A DNA stretch of 64,000 nucleotides from assembly GCA_963698395.1 (NCBI GenBank), contig CAVOQQ010000001.1, positions 310,001-374,000 on the forward strand, read 5' to 3'. Both the position numbers and the translations under genes were made by a program. Source of the DNA: JBBQUN01 sp963698395 (lineage in GTDB: Bacteria; Actinomycetota; Acidimicrobiia; Acidimicrobiales; SZUA-35). The notes under the pieces were generated by a model. That model did not search any database. It was not told where the DNA came from and saw only the letters and a program-made list of their open reading frames with translations. Below are positions 54,095-62,007 of the stretch, in pieces (the first letter of the stretch is position 1; each line of letters opens with the position of its first letter).

Positions 54095-54769
54095 ATGGCA
54101 TTCGTCGAGGTCGATGAGCCGTTCGCCAAGCCGCCGAGAATGGGCGCGCCGATAGGACGGCAACGCTGGGATGGCTCGACCGAATCAGTTGATGGTTTCT
54201 GTCATCTGTCGAACGTCGAGATCGATGGCGTCGACATCGACCTCGATGACGTACGACGCTTGGAGATCGAAGGGTGCCGGTTCGCCAACTCAGTGCTGAG
54301 GGACGCTTGCGCCGAGCTCGAGTTGGAGGTGTCTGCGTCTGAGATCGAGGCGTGTGATCTCAGTCGACGCAGGCTGTCGGTGGTCCGCCGGAGCCGGTTC
54401 GTAGGGGTCAAACTCACCGGGGCCGACTTCGCCGGCGGGTACCTCAGCGACGTCGAGTTCGTCAATTGTGTCCTCCGGCTCACCAGCTTCCGAATGGCAG
54501 AGTTGAAGCGAGTGACGTTCACTGACTGCCAGCTGGATGACGTCGACGCCTACAGCGCTCGGTTGACCGACGTCGCCTTCCCGGGAAGCCGGTTGCATGC
54601 GCTGAACCTCGACAAGACCACTGCGGAACGCATCGACCTCAGAGACGCCGAGCTGGATGGTCTCAGCGGACTCGGTCGCCTCGACGGCTTCCTCGTCAAC
54701 GAACTGCAGCTGCCGGCACTGGCCTACCAGCTCGCCCATGCCGCGGGTCTGTCGATCGAACAGGCGTGA
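54095..54769 (+). CDS. Pentapeptide-repeat protein
   Basis: A 224-residue protein. From about residue 40 it is built of five-residue repeats with a central Leu/Phe (LEIEGCRFANSVLRDACAEL, GVKLTGADFAGGYLSDVEFV and LDKTTAERIDLRDAELDGLS). It would fold into a right-handed beta-helix. Such proteins include topoisomerase protectors, but the sequence is not diagnostic of Qnr. The last 30 residues (LPALAYQLAHAAGLSIEQA) form a helix. It starts two bases after the interrupted lipoprotein, so the pair may be an operon. Confidence 0.85.
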   Translation: MAFVEVDEPFAKPPRMGAPIGRQRWDGSTESVDGFCHLSNVEIDGVDIDLDDVRRLEIEGCRFANSVLRDACAELELEVSASEIEACDLSRRRLSVVRRSRFVGVKLTGADFAGGYLSDVEFVNCVLRLTSFRMAELKRVTFTDCQLDDVDAYSARLTDVAFPGSRLHALNLDKTTAERIDLRDAELDGLSGLGRLDGFLVNELQLPALAYQLAHAAGLSIEQA

Positions 54770-54855
54770 AGTTGACAGCCCCGCGTTCGTCGCACGAACC
54801 ATCGCGCTCTGGAATGACGGCAAAGACGTCAGCTGTTGATCGGCGCCCGCTACTC

Positions 54856-54887
54856 GACGCGTCCGCGGGCGCGTCTGGTTTACTTTT
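54856..54887 (+). terminator. GC-rich hairpin followed by T-rich tract
   Basis: GACGCG (54856-54861) pairs with CGCGTC (54870-54875) around TCCGCGGG, then TGGTTTACTTTT. This is the most terminator-like structure of the window. It lies after the pentapeptide gene and before the DUF222 gene. The AT-rich part also looks like the promoter of the latter. Confidence 0.4.
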
Positions 54888-54998
54888 GATAGCGGAACAC
54901 TTGTTCTTTGAGTGTCACACCCCCTGAGTACGCTTAGTCGAGCGGAGCTCGACCGGCACCATCAAGAGGTTGGGCAGAACGAAAGGGCGGGGAACCTG

Positions 54999-55982
54999 AT
55001 GAACACGGTTACAGCAACACCGTTGAGAGAACGTTTGCGGGACACGGCGAAGATTTGGGCACGGAGTCAACACGAGCTCGTGACGTTGGCGGCCGAGTTC
55101 GCCGATTCGGGTGAGTGGTTGCTCGACGGGTCGACGAGCGCTGCGGCCTGGCTCGCCCAGGTGGCCGATGTGGAGACGTCGACCGTGCGGGAGTGGGTGC
55201 GGATCGGGCGTTGTCTGCGGTCGCTGCCCGCGTCCGCTGACGCGTTCGCCGACGGCGTGTTGTCGTATTCGAAGATCCGGACACTCACCCGGGTGGCCGA
55301 TGCCGACAACGAGGCCGAATTGGTCGAGCTGGCAAAGACGGTGACCGCGTCCGATCTTGGTCGTGCGATCGCTGTGTGGCTGCAACGCAATGGTGAGCCC
55401 GACGCGATCGACAACTACCAACAAGCCCGACGAACCATCAGATGGCGCACCGATCCTGACGGGATGCTGAGCTTCACCGTTCGAGTCCCGCCGCTGTTGG
55501 GCGGAACCTTCGTTGCTGCGTTGACCGCACGGGTGATGAAGTCGGCGCCGCGTCAACAGGCCGACGGCACCTGGCCGACCCTGGCACAGCAGTATGCCGA
55601 CGCGTTCGAAGCGATCCTGAGCGAGGGTGCCGGGAGGGTGCGGACCGAGGTCGTGATCCATGTTCGTGGTGACGGCACGACGATGGATGACGGCACTCCG
55701 ATCCCGGTGTCGGTGGTGGAGCGGATCGCACCCGAGTCGACGTTGCGGGCGATGATTCATGATGCCGAGGGCAAACCGATCAACGCGTCCGGAAGGCACC
55801 GGTACCCGACGGTGAGGCAGAAGCGGGTGGTGAAGGAACGTGATCGTGGCTGCGTCGACTGCGGCAGCACCCAGTTGCCGACGTTCGACCATAACCCCGA
55901 CCATGCGATCACGAAGCGAACGATCGTCGACGAAGTCGAACTTCGCTGCGCACCCTGCCATTGGCAACGTCACCGCAACTGA
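54999..55982 (+). CDS. DUF222 and HNH endonuclease domain protein
   Basis: A 327-residue protein. The N-terminal DUF222 half is helical (LAAEFADSGEWLLDGSTSAA, then VREWVRIGRCLRSLP). The C-terminal HNH nuclease has Zn pairs CVDC and CAPC, with FDHNPDHAI and HWQRHRN. These are multicopy families in actinobacteria (13E12 repeat-like) that may be mobile. Start at 54999 has GGGGAA upstream; a GTG at 54912 is possible. It is preceded by the AT-rich tract at 54878-54915. Role unknown; DNA cleavage inferred from the family. Confidence 0.85.
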   Translation: MNTVTATPLRERLRDTAKIWARSQHELVTLAAEFADSGEWLLDGSTSAAAWLAQVADVETSTVREWVRIGRCLRSLPASADAFADGVLSYSKIRTLTRVADADNEAELVELAKTVTASDLGRAIAVWLQRNGEPDAIDNYQQARRTIRWRTDPDGMLSFTVRVPPLLGGTFVAALTARVMKSAPRQQADGTWPTLAQQYADAFEAILSEGAGRVRTEVVIHVRGDGTTMDDGTPIPVSVVERIAPESTLRAMIHDAEGKPINASGRHRYPTVRQKRVVKERDRGCVDCGSTQLPTFDHNPDHAITKRTIVDEVELRCAPCHWQRHRN

Positions 55983-56000
55983 ACAGCGCCGCCCGAAGGC

Positions 56001-56399
56001 TCACACGAGACTGAGGGCTCGTACCGCGTTGTCGTGCACCCACTCTTGCCGGACGAGCTCCTTCTTGGTGAGGGCCTCGGCTTCGGCGATGAGCTGCTTC
56101 ACCGGAACGCCTTGGGTGGTCCAGCCGCTGGCGAAGATGATCTGGTCCTGGAGCCAGCGGTTGCCGTGAGCGAGGAGCGGCTCGAATCCCATCCAGGATC
56201 GGGGCATGTGCGATGGTCGCGCGCACGAGAGGTCGATCGGTCGGTGTACGACCGAGGCCAACATGCCGGTGGTGCCGATGCAGCCGATCGCGATGTTGGC
56301 TTCTTTCATCACGTGGTCGAGCATCATCAGCGCCACCTCGATCCGCCCCTTCTCCCGGACGGTCTCATCGAACTGCTCTGGCGTGTCACCACGGGCCGG
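56001..56399 (-). pseudogene. 3' fragment of an amidohydrolase family gene
   Basis: The minus-strand frame ending at 56001 gives ARPSHMPRSWMGFEPLLAHG, then WLQDQIIFASGW and ELVRQEWVHDNAVRALSLV. This matches the final strands and helices of amidohydrolase_2 TIM barrels. Upstream similarity continues only to about 56399, where the divergent fructosamine-kinase gene begins, so the metal-binding N-terminal half is missing. A short protein from the ATG at 56327 could still be made. It looks like a remnant of a deletion or replacement. Confidence 0.55.
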
Positions 56400-56462
56400 C
56401 GTCTGAGCAACGGCACTACCGTCGACGAGGTGCGCCACGATGAACACGACAGAGGTGAGACG

Positions 56463-57293
56463 GTGTCGGCAGCACTCGGCGTCGAGGTGCGTTCGAGCGC
56501 CAAGCTGAGCGGTGGCGACTTCGCCTCGTCGCATCGCGTGCAGCTGGCCGATGGTCGCACGGTCTTTGCCAAGACCCATCGTGACCCGCCGCCGCACTTC
56601 TTCTCCACCGAGGCGGCCGGGCTCCGATGGCTTGCCGCTTCCGACACGCTGGCCGTGCCGGCGCTGCTCCATGTGAGTGACTCGCCTCCGTTGTTGGTGC
56701 TGGACTGGGTCGAGGAGTCTCGGTCGGCCCGACCCGACCACGAGCAGTTCGGCCGGGCGCTGGCGGCGTTGCACTCCACCGGGTTCGCGACGTTCGGTCG
56801 GCCTGATCGGCGAACGACCGGCAGCTTGGCTCTTCCCAATGACCCACTCGACTCCTGGGCCGACTTCCTCGCCGAGCGTCGGCTGCTTCCGCTCGCGCAG
56901 ATTGCGAGTGAGCGGCGAAGCCTTGCGCCGGGAGCGATCAAGCGAATCGAAGCGCTGGCCTCCAGAATCGGCGACGTCGCCCCGCCGACCGAGCGGCCGA
57001 GCCTGCTCCACGGTGATCTGTGGGCAGGCAATCGCCTGGTCGACATCGCCGGACGGAGTTGGGTCGTCGACCCCGCCTGCTTCGGAGGGCATCGCGAGTT
57101 CGACCTGGCGATGATGCGGCTGTTCGGCGGCTTCGGTGTGACGACGTTCGAGGCTTACCACGACGCCTTCCCGCTCGCTGGCGGCTGGCGCGAGCGGGTG
57201 GCCCTCCATCAGCTTCCGCCGCTCATCGTGCATGCCATCAAGTTCGGCGGCAGCTATGCAGCCGCAGTCGACCATGCCCTGAGCCAGTACTGA
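56463..57293 (+). CDS. Fructosamine kinase family protein
   Basis: A 276-residue aminoglycoside-phosphotransferase-fold kinase. The N-terminal lobe has the lysine in TVFAKTHRD. The catalytic loop is LLHGDLWAGNRL, and the metal Asp is in WVVDPACFGGHREFDLAMM. Such enzymes phosphorylate ketosamines (Amadori products) of protein glycation, so that the sugar is lost. GTG at 56463 has AGAGGTGA upstream; a GTG at 56430 is an alternative. Length is normal. Confidence 0.88.
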   Translation: MSAALGVEVRSSAKLSGGDFASSHRVQLADGRTVFAKTHRDPPPHFFSTEAAGLRWLAASDTLAVPALLHVSDSPPLLVLDWVEESRSARPDHEQFGRALAALHSTGFATFGRPDRRTTGSLALPNDPLDSWADFLAERRLLPLAQIASERRSLAPGAIKRIEALASRIGDVAPPTERPSLLHGDLWAGNRLVDIAGRSWVVDPACFGGHREFDLAMMRLFGGFGVTTFEAYHDAFPLAGGWRERVALHQLPPLIVHAIKFGGSYAAAVDHALSQY

Positions 57294-57313
57294 GGTTGCG
57301 GGGGTCGCTCGGT

Positions 57314-57982
57314 TCAGGTTGCCGGGCCGAGGCGACGGCGTAGCTCGACGAAGACGGGGGTCCCGACCATGGCCTCGATCTCCTCGGCCAGACCATCGAT
57401 CACTCGGTCGGCACTGCGGTAGGCGTCGGGCTCCTCGGTGCAACACCAGGCCATGGTGGCGCCGTGCTCGCCCCAGTCGGAGCGCCGCCACGGTCGCATC
57501 GTGGCCGTCTCGGTGTCGTCACCCGTTGCCTCCCAGTCGACATGGAGTGGGAGCTGCCAGCAGACACCGGGCTTCCAGTCGATCGGCGGCTCGCCGTTGG
57601 CCACGGCCTCGAGATGCAGCGCGCACCCGGCACCGCCGACGAACCCGGGGCGGTTCAGGAAGACACAGGCACCGTCGATCACCCGGGTGTGCCAGCCGGT
57701 CTCGTCGCTCGACAGAGGCGAGAACGGGCCGAGGTCGTCGAGTTCGGCGTGGAACTGGGTGCGTTCGAGGCTGAGCATCGGGACCAAGGCCGACAGCATC
57801 CGAGCTTCGTCGGGGTCGAGTTCGGCACCGAGGCTGCAACAGCCCTGCTGCAGCTCCTCGCTCGGCCGATCGAGGATGCCCTTGCAGCCCTCGCCCCAGA
57901 TGCAGGTCCAGTTCGATTCGAGGAACGGGCGATCGAAGCGCCAGGTCGTCCCGTCGTCTTCGATGACGATGTGCTCAGTCAT
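57314..57982 (-). CDS. Cysteine-rich hypothetical protein (possible metal-cluster binding)
   Basis: A 222-residue cytosolic protein starting MTEHIVIEDDGTTWRFDRPF. It has eight or more Cys in the pattern WTCIWGEGCKGIL, GCCSLGAELD, GACVFLNRPGFVGGAGCALH, KPGVCWQLPL and AWCCTEEP. The order resembles YkgJ/DUF3109-type proteins that bind Zn or Fe-S. Its start overlaps the end of the small zinc-ribbon gene by eight bases, so they are coupled. Function unknown. Confidence 0.72.
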   Translation of the reverse strand: MTEHIVIEDDGTTWRFDRPFLESNWTCIWGEGCKGILDRPSEELQQGCCSLGAELDPDEARMLSALVPMLSLERTQFHAELDDLGPFSPLSSDETGWHTRVIDGACVFLNRPGFVGGAGCALHLEAVANGEPPIDWKPGVCWQLPLHVDWEATGDDTETATMRPWRRSDWGEHGATMAWCCTEEPDAYRSADRVIDGLAEEIEAMVGTPVFVELRRRLGPAT

Positions 57983-58142
57983 CGACCGGCTCGCCATAGG
58001 CATCGCAACTCGGATTCTCACAGATGCTGCCGATCCTGCTGAGGGGCTCGGCGGGAAGCGAGCTCACGCCGCAGGCTGCACAGATCGTCGAACGCTCGAC
58101 TTCTGCGTCATCCCACTCCGGCTCCTCGTCGTCGAACACCAC
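57975..58142 (-). CDS. Small zinc-ribbon protein
   Basis: A 55-residue protein starting at GTG (VVFDDEEPEWDDAEVE). Two Cys pairs (ICAAC and CENPSC) define a zinc ribbon. It ends inside the next start and would be made with the Cys-rich protein. The N-terminus is weakly supported; in-frame sequence upstream reads like non-coding. A perfect GCAAGCTTGC palindrome lies at 58143-58152, directly upstream of the start. Confidence 0.5.
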   Translation of the reverse strand: MVFDDEEPEWDDAEVERSTICAACGVSSLPAEPLSRIGSICENPSCDAYGEPVDD

Positions 58143-58263
58143 GCAAGCTTGCCACCGGGGCCGGCGCGATCCTTGTCGGACGTGCGGGCGTGAGGCGCAG
58201 ACGAACCCGTTGTGTGGGACAGTGGTGTCTGGTCTGCATCCAGCGCACCGGAGAGAGGCCAAC

Positions 58264-58383
58264 ATGGCCGGCAAAGACAAGGGTGGGCGAAACAGCAAGA
58301 CGCCCGCCACGAAGACGGCAAAAGAGAAGCGAACCGCAAAGAAGGACAAGAAGTCCGGCAAGACGACCGGGCTCGGCTCCTAG
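58264..58383 (+). CDS. Small lysine-rich protein, 39 residues
   Basis: MAGKDKGGRNSKTPATKTAK, then EKRTAKKDKKSG and a short end. It is preceded by GGAGAGAGG. Small basic proteins with this 'KDKGGRxxKxxATKTxKEKR' form recur in actinobacteria and may bind nucleic acid or ribosomes; the family has no known role. It is divergent from the zinc-ribbon gene. Confidence 0.65.
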   Translation: MAGKDKGGRNSKTPATKTAKEKRTAKKDKKSGKTTGLGS

Positions 58384-58490
58384 GGCTTTCCGCCTGGCCC
58401 CGGCGTCTTCACTCGTTGGCGCCGGGGGCAGACAGGGCGGGGCCGCAGCCGTGGGATTGCAGGCCGGCGAGGACGAAGCAAAGATGGCCC

Positions 58491-59681
58491 ATGACCACCT
58501 TCGTTCCCGCCTCCAAGCCGATCCACGAGACTCACCGCGTCGCCGTCGATGGTGCGGTCGACGCCGATGGCCACATTCTCGAGCCACCCACCCTGTGGGA
58601 GGACTACATCGACCCGTCATTCCGTGATCGAGCCCTGCGGATCGTGGTCGATGAGCACGGCCTCGAAGAACTCGAGATCGACGGACGCCGCTCGACCATG
58701 TCTCGGCGAGGCTTCCCTTCGACGCTGGGCGCAATGGGGTACCCCGATCTCGGCGAGTTGCAGAAAGATCCGGAGCGCACGTATCTGACCGAGGCGCCCT
58801 ACGGCACCATGCACGCCGGCGAACGGATCGAGGTGCTCGACGCCGAGAACATCGACATCGCCATCCTCTACACCACGGTCGGACTCCTCTGGGAGGCCGA
58901 GGTGAAAGACCCGGCGCTCGCCCAGGCCTACACCAAGGCCTACAACCGGTGGATCACCGAGTTCTGCGCCGACGAGCCCCGGTTGGTTCCCACCGCGCAT
59001 CTGTCGTTGAGCGACCCGTCGGCGGCCGCGAAGGAACTCGAGCGGGCGGTCGGCGAAGGAGCGAAGGGCGCGTACGTCTGCCCCTTCACCCACGACGCCA
59101 AGCCGCTCGGGCATCCCGACCACGACGTCGTGTTCGCGGCCGCCCAAGATCTCGGCGTGCCCTTTGCCATCCACCCGACGTTCGAGCCGCAGTGGACCAA
59201 GGGCGAGCGGATGGGCAGTTGGGAGAACGTGAAGCAGCTGCGGCTGCTGGCGTCGGTGACGGCGTCAGACGGCGTTCGCCAGCAGTTCACCACGCTGTTC
59301 GACTATGGCGTGTTCGACAAGTTCCCCGACCTCGATGTGCTGGTCCTCGAATCGGGAGGCGGGTGGATCGGCTACTGGCTCGACCGGATCGACGCCGTCT
59401 ACGGCCACACGTTCATCGGCAACCGAGTGCCGCTCGAGCACAAGCCCAGTGACTACTTCCGCGACCGCATCTGGATCAGCTGCGACCCCGATGAGCGCAC
59501 CATCCCGGCACTGGCCGAGCGGTTCGGCGTCGAGCGATTCCTCTGGGCGTCGGACTTCCCGCACGCCGACCACACGCCCGAGTACGTACACGACCTCAAC
59601 GCCCTGGTGGCGATGTTCCCGGAAGAGGATCAGGCGAAGTTCATCGGCGGCAATGCCCGAGCGCTGTTCGATCTCGATTGA
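58491..59681 (+). CDS. Amidohydrolase family 2 (6-methylsalicylate/ACMS decarboxylase-like)
   Basis: A 396-residue TIM-barrel enzyme. The N-terminal VDADGHILEPPTLWEDY holds the metal His (D-x-H form), the mid His is in FAIHPTFEPQW, and the C-terminal Asp in FLWASDFPHADHTPEYVHD. The sequence is of the amidohydrolase group that includes decarboxylases and other C-C or C-N cleaving enzymes. The stop codon lies within the first unit of the 26-bp tandem repeat. Confidence 0.87.
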   Translation: MTTFVPASKPIHETHRVAVDGAVDADGHILEPPTLWEDYIDPSFRDRALRIVVDEHGLEELEIDGRRSTMSRRGFPSTLGAMGYPDLGELQKDPERTYLTEAPYGTMHAGERIEVLDAENIDIAILYTTVGLLWEAEVKDPALAQAYTKAYNRWITEFCADEPRLVPTAHLSLSDPSAAAKELERAVGEGAKGAYVCPFTHDAKPLGHPDHDVVFAAAQDLGVPFAIHPTFEPQWTKGERMGSWENVKQLRLLASVTASDGVRQQFTTLFDYGVFDKFPDLDVLVLESGGGWIGYWLDRIDAVYGHTFIGNRVPLEHKPSDYFRDRIWISCDPDERTIPALAERFGVERFLWASDFPHADHTPEYVHDLNALVAMFPEEDQAKFIGGNARALFDLD

Positions 59682-59802
59682 CGTCGCCCGACCTCGGACT
59701 CGATTGACGTCGCCCGATCTCGGACTCGATTGACGTCGCCCGATCTCGGACTCGATTGACGTCGCCCGACCTCGGACTCGATTGACGTCGCCCGATCTCG
59801 GT
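59673..59802. repeat. 26-bp tandem repeat, five copies
   Basis: Units at 59673, 59699, 59725, 59751 and 59777 of CTCGATTGACGTCGCCCGAY-CTCGGA (Y is C or T; last base of unit five differs). The first unit holds the last codons and the TGA of the amidohydrolase gene. The array ends 17 bases before the stop of the convergent YceI gene. Each unit has a central GACGTC palindrome. Confidence 0.9.
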
Positions 59803-59818
59803 CGATGGCCGGAACCGA

Positions 59819-60370
59819 TCAGTCGGCGGCTGGTGCGAGGAGCTGGGCGTCGATCGTGATGCCGATCGTCTTGCCCAGCATGATCCCCCCGGAGGCAAGC
59901 GGCACGTTCCAGTCGATCCCGTAGGCGGTCCGGTCGATCTCGCCGCGGGCTTCGAAGCCGGCGCGAACGCTGCCATCGAACGGGTTGTCTTCCATGCCGA
60001 AGAAGTCGACGGTCAGCGTCTCGGTCTGGCTGTTGCCGTTCAGTGCGAGGGTGCCGGTGACGTGGTAGACCCCGTCGCCCGCTTCTTCGATCGACGACGA
60101 CGTGAAGGTCATCTGCGGGTTCACCTCGGCATTGAAGAAGTCGGAACTCCGAACATGGCCGTCGCGGTCGGGGTTGCCCGTGTCGATCGACCCCATGCCG
60201 ATCGTGGCCGATAGCGCGCTCGATTCGAGATCGTCGCCCACCTCGAGCGTGGCGGCGACGTCGGCAAAGCGGCCGCGCAGCGATGAGATGCCGAGGTGGC
60301 GAACGGAGAACTGGACCACGGAGTGAACCGGGTCGATCGTCCATGAGCCGGCGGCGAGTGGGAGGGACAT
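59819..60370 (-). CDS. YceI family protein
   Basis: A 183-residue lipocalin-like protein. The fold is seen from GSWTIDPVHSVVQFSVRHLG through RDGHVRSSDFFNAEVNPQMT to GTLALNGNSQTETLTVDF. YceI proteins bind long amphipathic lipids such as polyisoprenoids. It has no signal peptide. Divergent from the VOC gene, with 160 bases between. Confidence 0.92.
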   Translation of the reverse strand: MSLPLAAGSWTIDPVHSVVQFSVRHLGISSLRGRFADVAATLEVGDDLESSALSATIGMGSIDTGNPDRDGHVRSSDFFNAEVNPQMTFTSSSIEEAGDGVYHVTGTLALNGNSQTETLTVDFFGMEDNPFDGSVRAGFEARGEIDRTAYGIDWNVPLASGGIMLGKTIGITIDAQLLAPAAD

Positions 60371-60457
60371 GTTGGGACTCCTCGAATGGTGAAGGGTGGG
60401 GTGGTGCTTCTGGTGCCCTGGTTCGAGATGGGGCTCTCGGCGGTCATCGTACGATTC

Positions 60458-60487
60458 TTGACGAGTGTCCGCTGTGCGGCATACTGT
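60458..60487 (+). promoter_or_regulatory. Sigma-70-like promoter of the VOC gene
   Basis: TTGACG (60458-60463) and TACTGT (60482-60487) are 18 bases apart, 43 bases before the ATG. An ACTGT/ACAGT pair (60483-60487, 60499-60503) overlaps the -10 and may be an operator. Confidence 0.45.
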
Positions 60488-60530
60488 CCGATCTGCGTAC
60501 AGTCGCGCAACTCGTCACAGGAGACCAGCC

Positions 60531-61061
60531 ATGTCCAGTCCGATCGCTCAGCGCCTGCATCACACCGCCTACGTCACCAAAGACCAGGAGGCCACCCGGG
60601 CCTTCTACGAAGACATTCTCGGGTTTCCGCTCCTGGCCACCTGGTCGGAGACCGACGAACTCTTCGGTGCGGAGCGGGTGTACTGCCACACGTTCTTCGG
60701 TCTGGCCGATGGCAGCGCACTGGCGTTCTTCCAGTTCGCCAATCCCGATGATCAAGCATTGTTCGATCCCGAACTGGCGCCCTCGCCGTTCCGTCACATC
60801 GCCCTCAAGGTCGATGCCGAAGGGCAGGCCGAGCTCCATCGTCGCCTCACCGAGGCGGCCTGGAAGCCCGAGGGAACCTACGTGCTCGAACATGGTTACT
60901 GCCGATCGCTCTACACCGAAGACCCCAATGGGATGCTCATCGAGTTCACCGCCGACACCGATTCGGCCGACGCGATCGCCGCCGAGCGCATGGCCGATGC
61001 CCACGAGACCCTGCAACGCTGGCTCGCCGGCGACCACACGTCCAACAACACCTATCGCTGA
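60531..61061 (+). CDS. VOC family (glyoxalase/dioxygenase superfamily) protein
   Basis: A 176-residue single-VOC protein. It has QRLHHTAYVTKDQEATRAFY, then FRHIALKVDAEGQ and SLYTEDPNGMLIEFTAD, with His, His and Glu as likely metal ligands. It could be a glyoxalase-like, dioxygenase-like or small binding protein. The start follows GGAGACC. It is 54 bases from the IclR gene on the same strand and may be in its regulon. Confidence 0.88.
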   Translation: MSSPIAQRLHHTAYVTKDQEATRAFYEDILGFPLLATWSETDELFGAERVYCHTFFGLADGSALAFFQFANPDDQALFDPELAPSPFRHIALKVDAEGQAELHRRLTEAAWKPEGTYVLEHGYCRSLYTEDPNGMLIEFTADTDSADAIAAERMADAHETLQRWLAGDHTSNNTYR

Positions 61062-61115
61062 CGGTTGAGCCAACATCTCACATCGCTGCAGCCGCTCGGC
61101 CGATCGAAGGACGAA

Positions 61116-61919
61116 GTGAAACCCCCCGCCCGGCGTGACTTCGTCGAGGCGCTCGCTCGGGGCCTCGACGTGCTCACCTCGTTCGGTCCGACCCGGATGG
61201 CCATGTCGGTCAGCGACGTCGCGGCCGTGACGGGGCTTGCCCGGCCGACGGCTCGGCGGTTGCTCCTCACGCTCGAGGCGCTCGGCTACGTTCGCTCGGA
61301 CGACGGTGTCTTCTCGCTGACCACCAAGGTGCTCGAACTCGGCACCTCGGTCATCGCAGCGCAAGGTCTTTGGGACATCGCCCGCCCGCACATGGTCGAC
61401 CTCGTGGGTCGAACCGGAGAGTCGAGCTCCATGGCACAGCTCGACGGCAGCGACATCGTCTACACGGCACGAGTGCCGGTGCCCAAGATCATTGCGCTGG
61501 CCGTCAACATCGGCACGCGCTTCCCTGCGCCGGCCACGTCGATGGGTCGCGTGTTGCTGGCCGATCTGTCCGTGGAGGAACTCGATCGGGCCCTGACCGA
61601 GCCCTCTCGCTCGGGCGTTCATCCCCGAGTCGAGATGAGCCGCAGCGCACTCGACGACTCGTTGGCGGAAATCCGCGAACGAGGCTGGGCGCTCGCCGAC
61701 GAGCTTCTCTCGCTCGGTGTGCGATCGGTTGCCTCGCCGGTCCGCAACGCCGATGGACGAACCGTTGCTGCCATGAACGTCACCGTGCATGCGGCCGAGA
61801 CCACCATCGACACCCTCATCGACGACTACCTCCCACTGCTGCTCGAGACCGCCGACAACGTCTCGCGCGACTGGTCCAACCTTTCCCGACTCCCGATTGC
61901 CGAGGCTCCACGACCGTGA
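61116..61919 (+). CDS. IclR family transcriptional regulator (PcaR/PcaU type)
   Basis: A 267-residue regulator. The N-terminal winged HTH is DFVEALARGLDVLTSFGPTR, then VSDVAAVTGLARPTARRLLL. The C-terminal effector domain runs from LGTSVIAAQGLWDIARPHMV to SVASPVRNADGRTVAAMN. The GTG start has GAAGGA four bases upstream and replaces a TTG at 61065. Effectors of this group are often aromatic acids. It sits just before the CoA-transferase and citryl-CoA lyase-like genes, which it likely controls. The TGA is part of the 15-bp repeat. Confidence 0.9.
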   Translation: MKPPARRDFVEALARGLDVLTSFGPTRMAMSVSDVAAVTGLARPTARRLLLTLEALGYVRSDDGVFSLTTKVLELGTSVIAAQGLWDIARPHMVDLVGRTGESSSMAQLDGSDIVYTARVPVPKIIALAVNIGTRFPAPATSMGRVLLADLSVEELDRALTEPSRSGVHPRVEMSRSALDDSLAEIRERGWALADELLSLGVRSVASPVRNADGRTVAAMNVTVHAAETTIDTLIDDYLPLLLETADNVSRDWSNLSRLPIAEAPRP

Positions 61920-61980
61920 CCCTGAAGACCGTGACCCTGAAGACCGTGACCCTGAAGACCGTGACCCTGAAAACCGTGAC
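61912..61980. repeat. 15-bp tandem repeat, about 4.6 copies
   Basis: Unit GACCGTGACCCTGAA at 61912, 61927, 61942 and 61957, then AACCGTGAC to 61980. The first copy contains the TGA (61917-61919) that ends the IclR gene. It lies just before the CoA-transferase gene (27 bases before its ATG), so the number of copies would alter the leader. Confidence 0.9.
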
Positions 61981-62007
61981 CGCCCAACACCTCACCCGGT
62001 GCCCATC

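Noticed and set aside
54095..54769. Qnr-type quinolone resistance gene
   Set aside because: Pentapeptide pattern only; no Qnr-specific loop features were seen.
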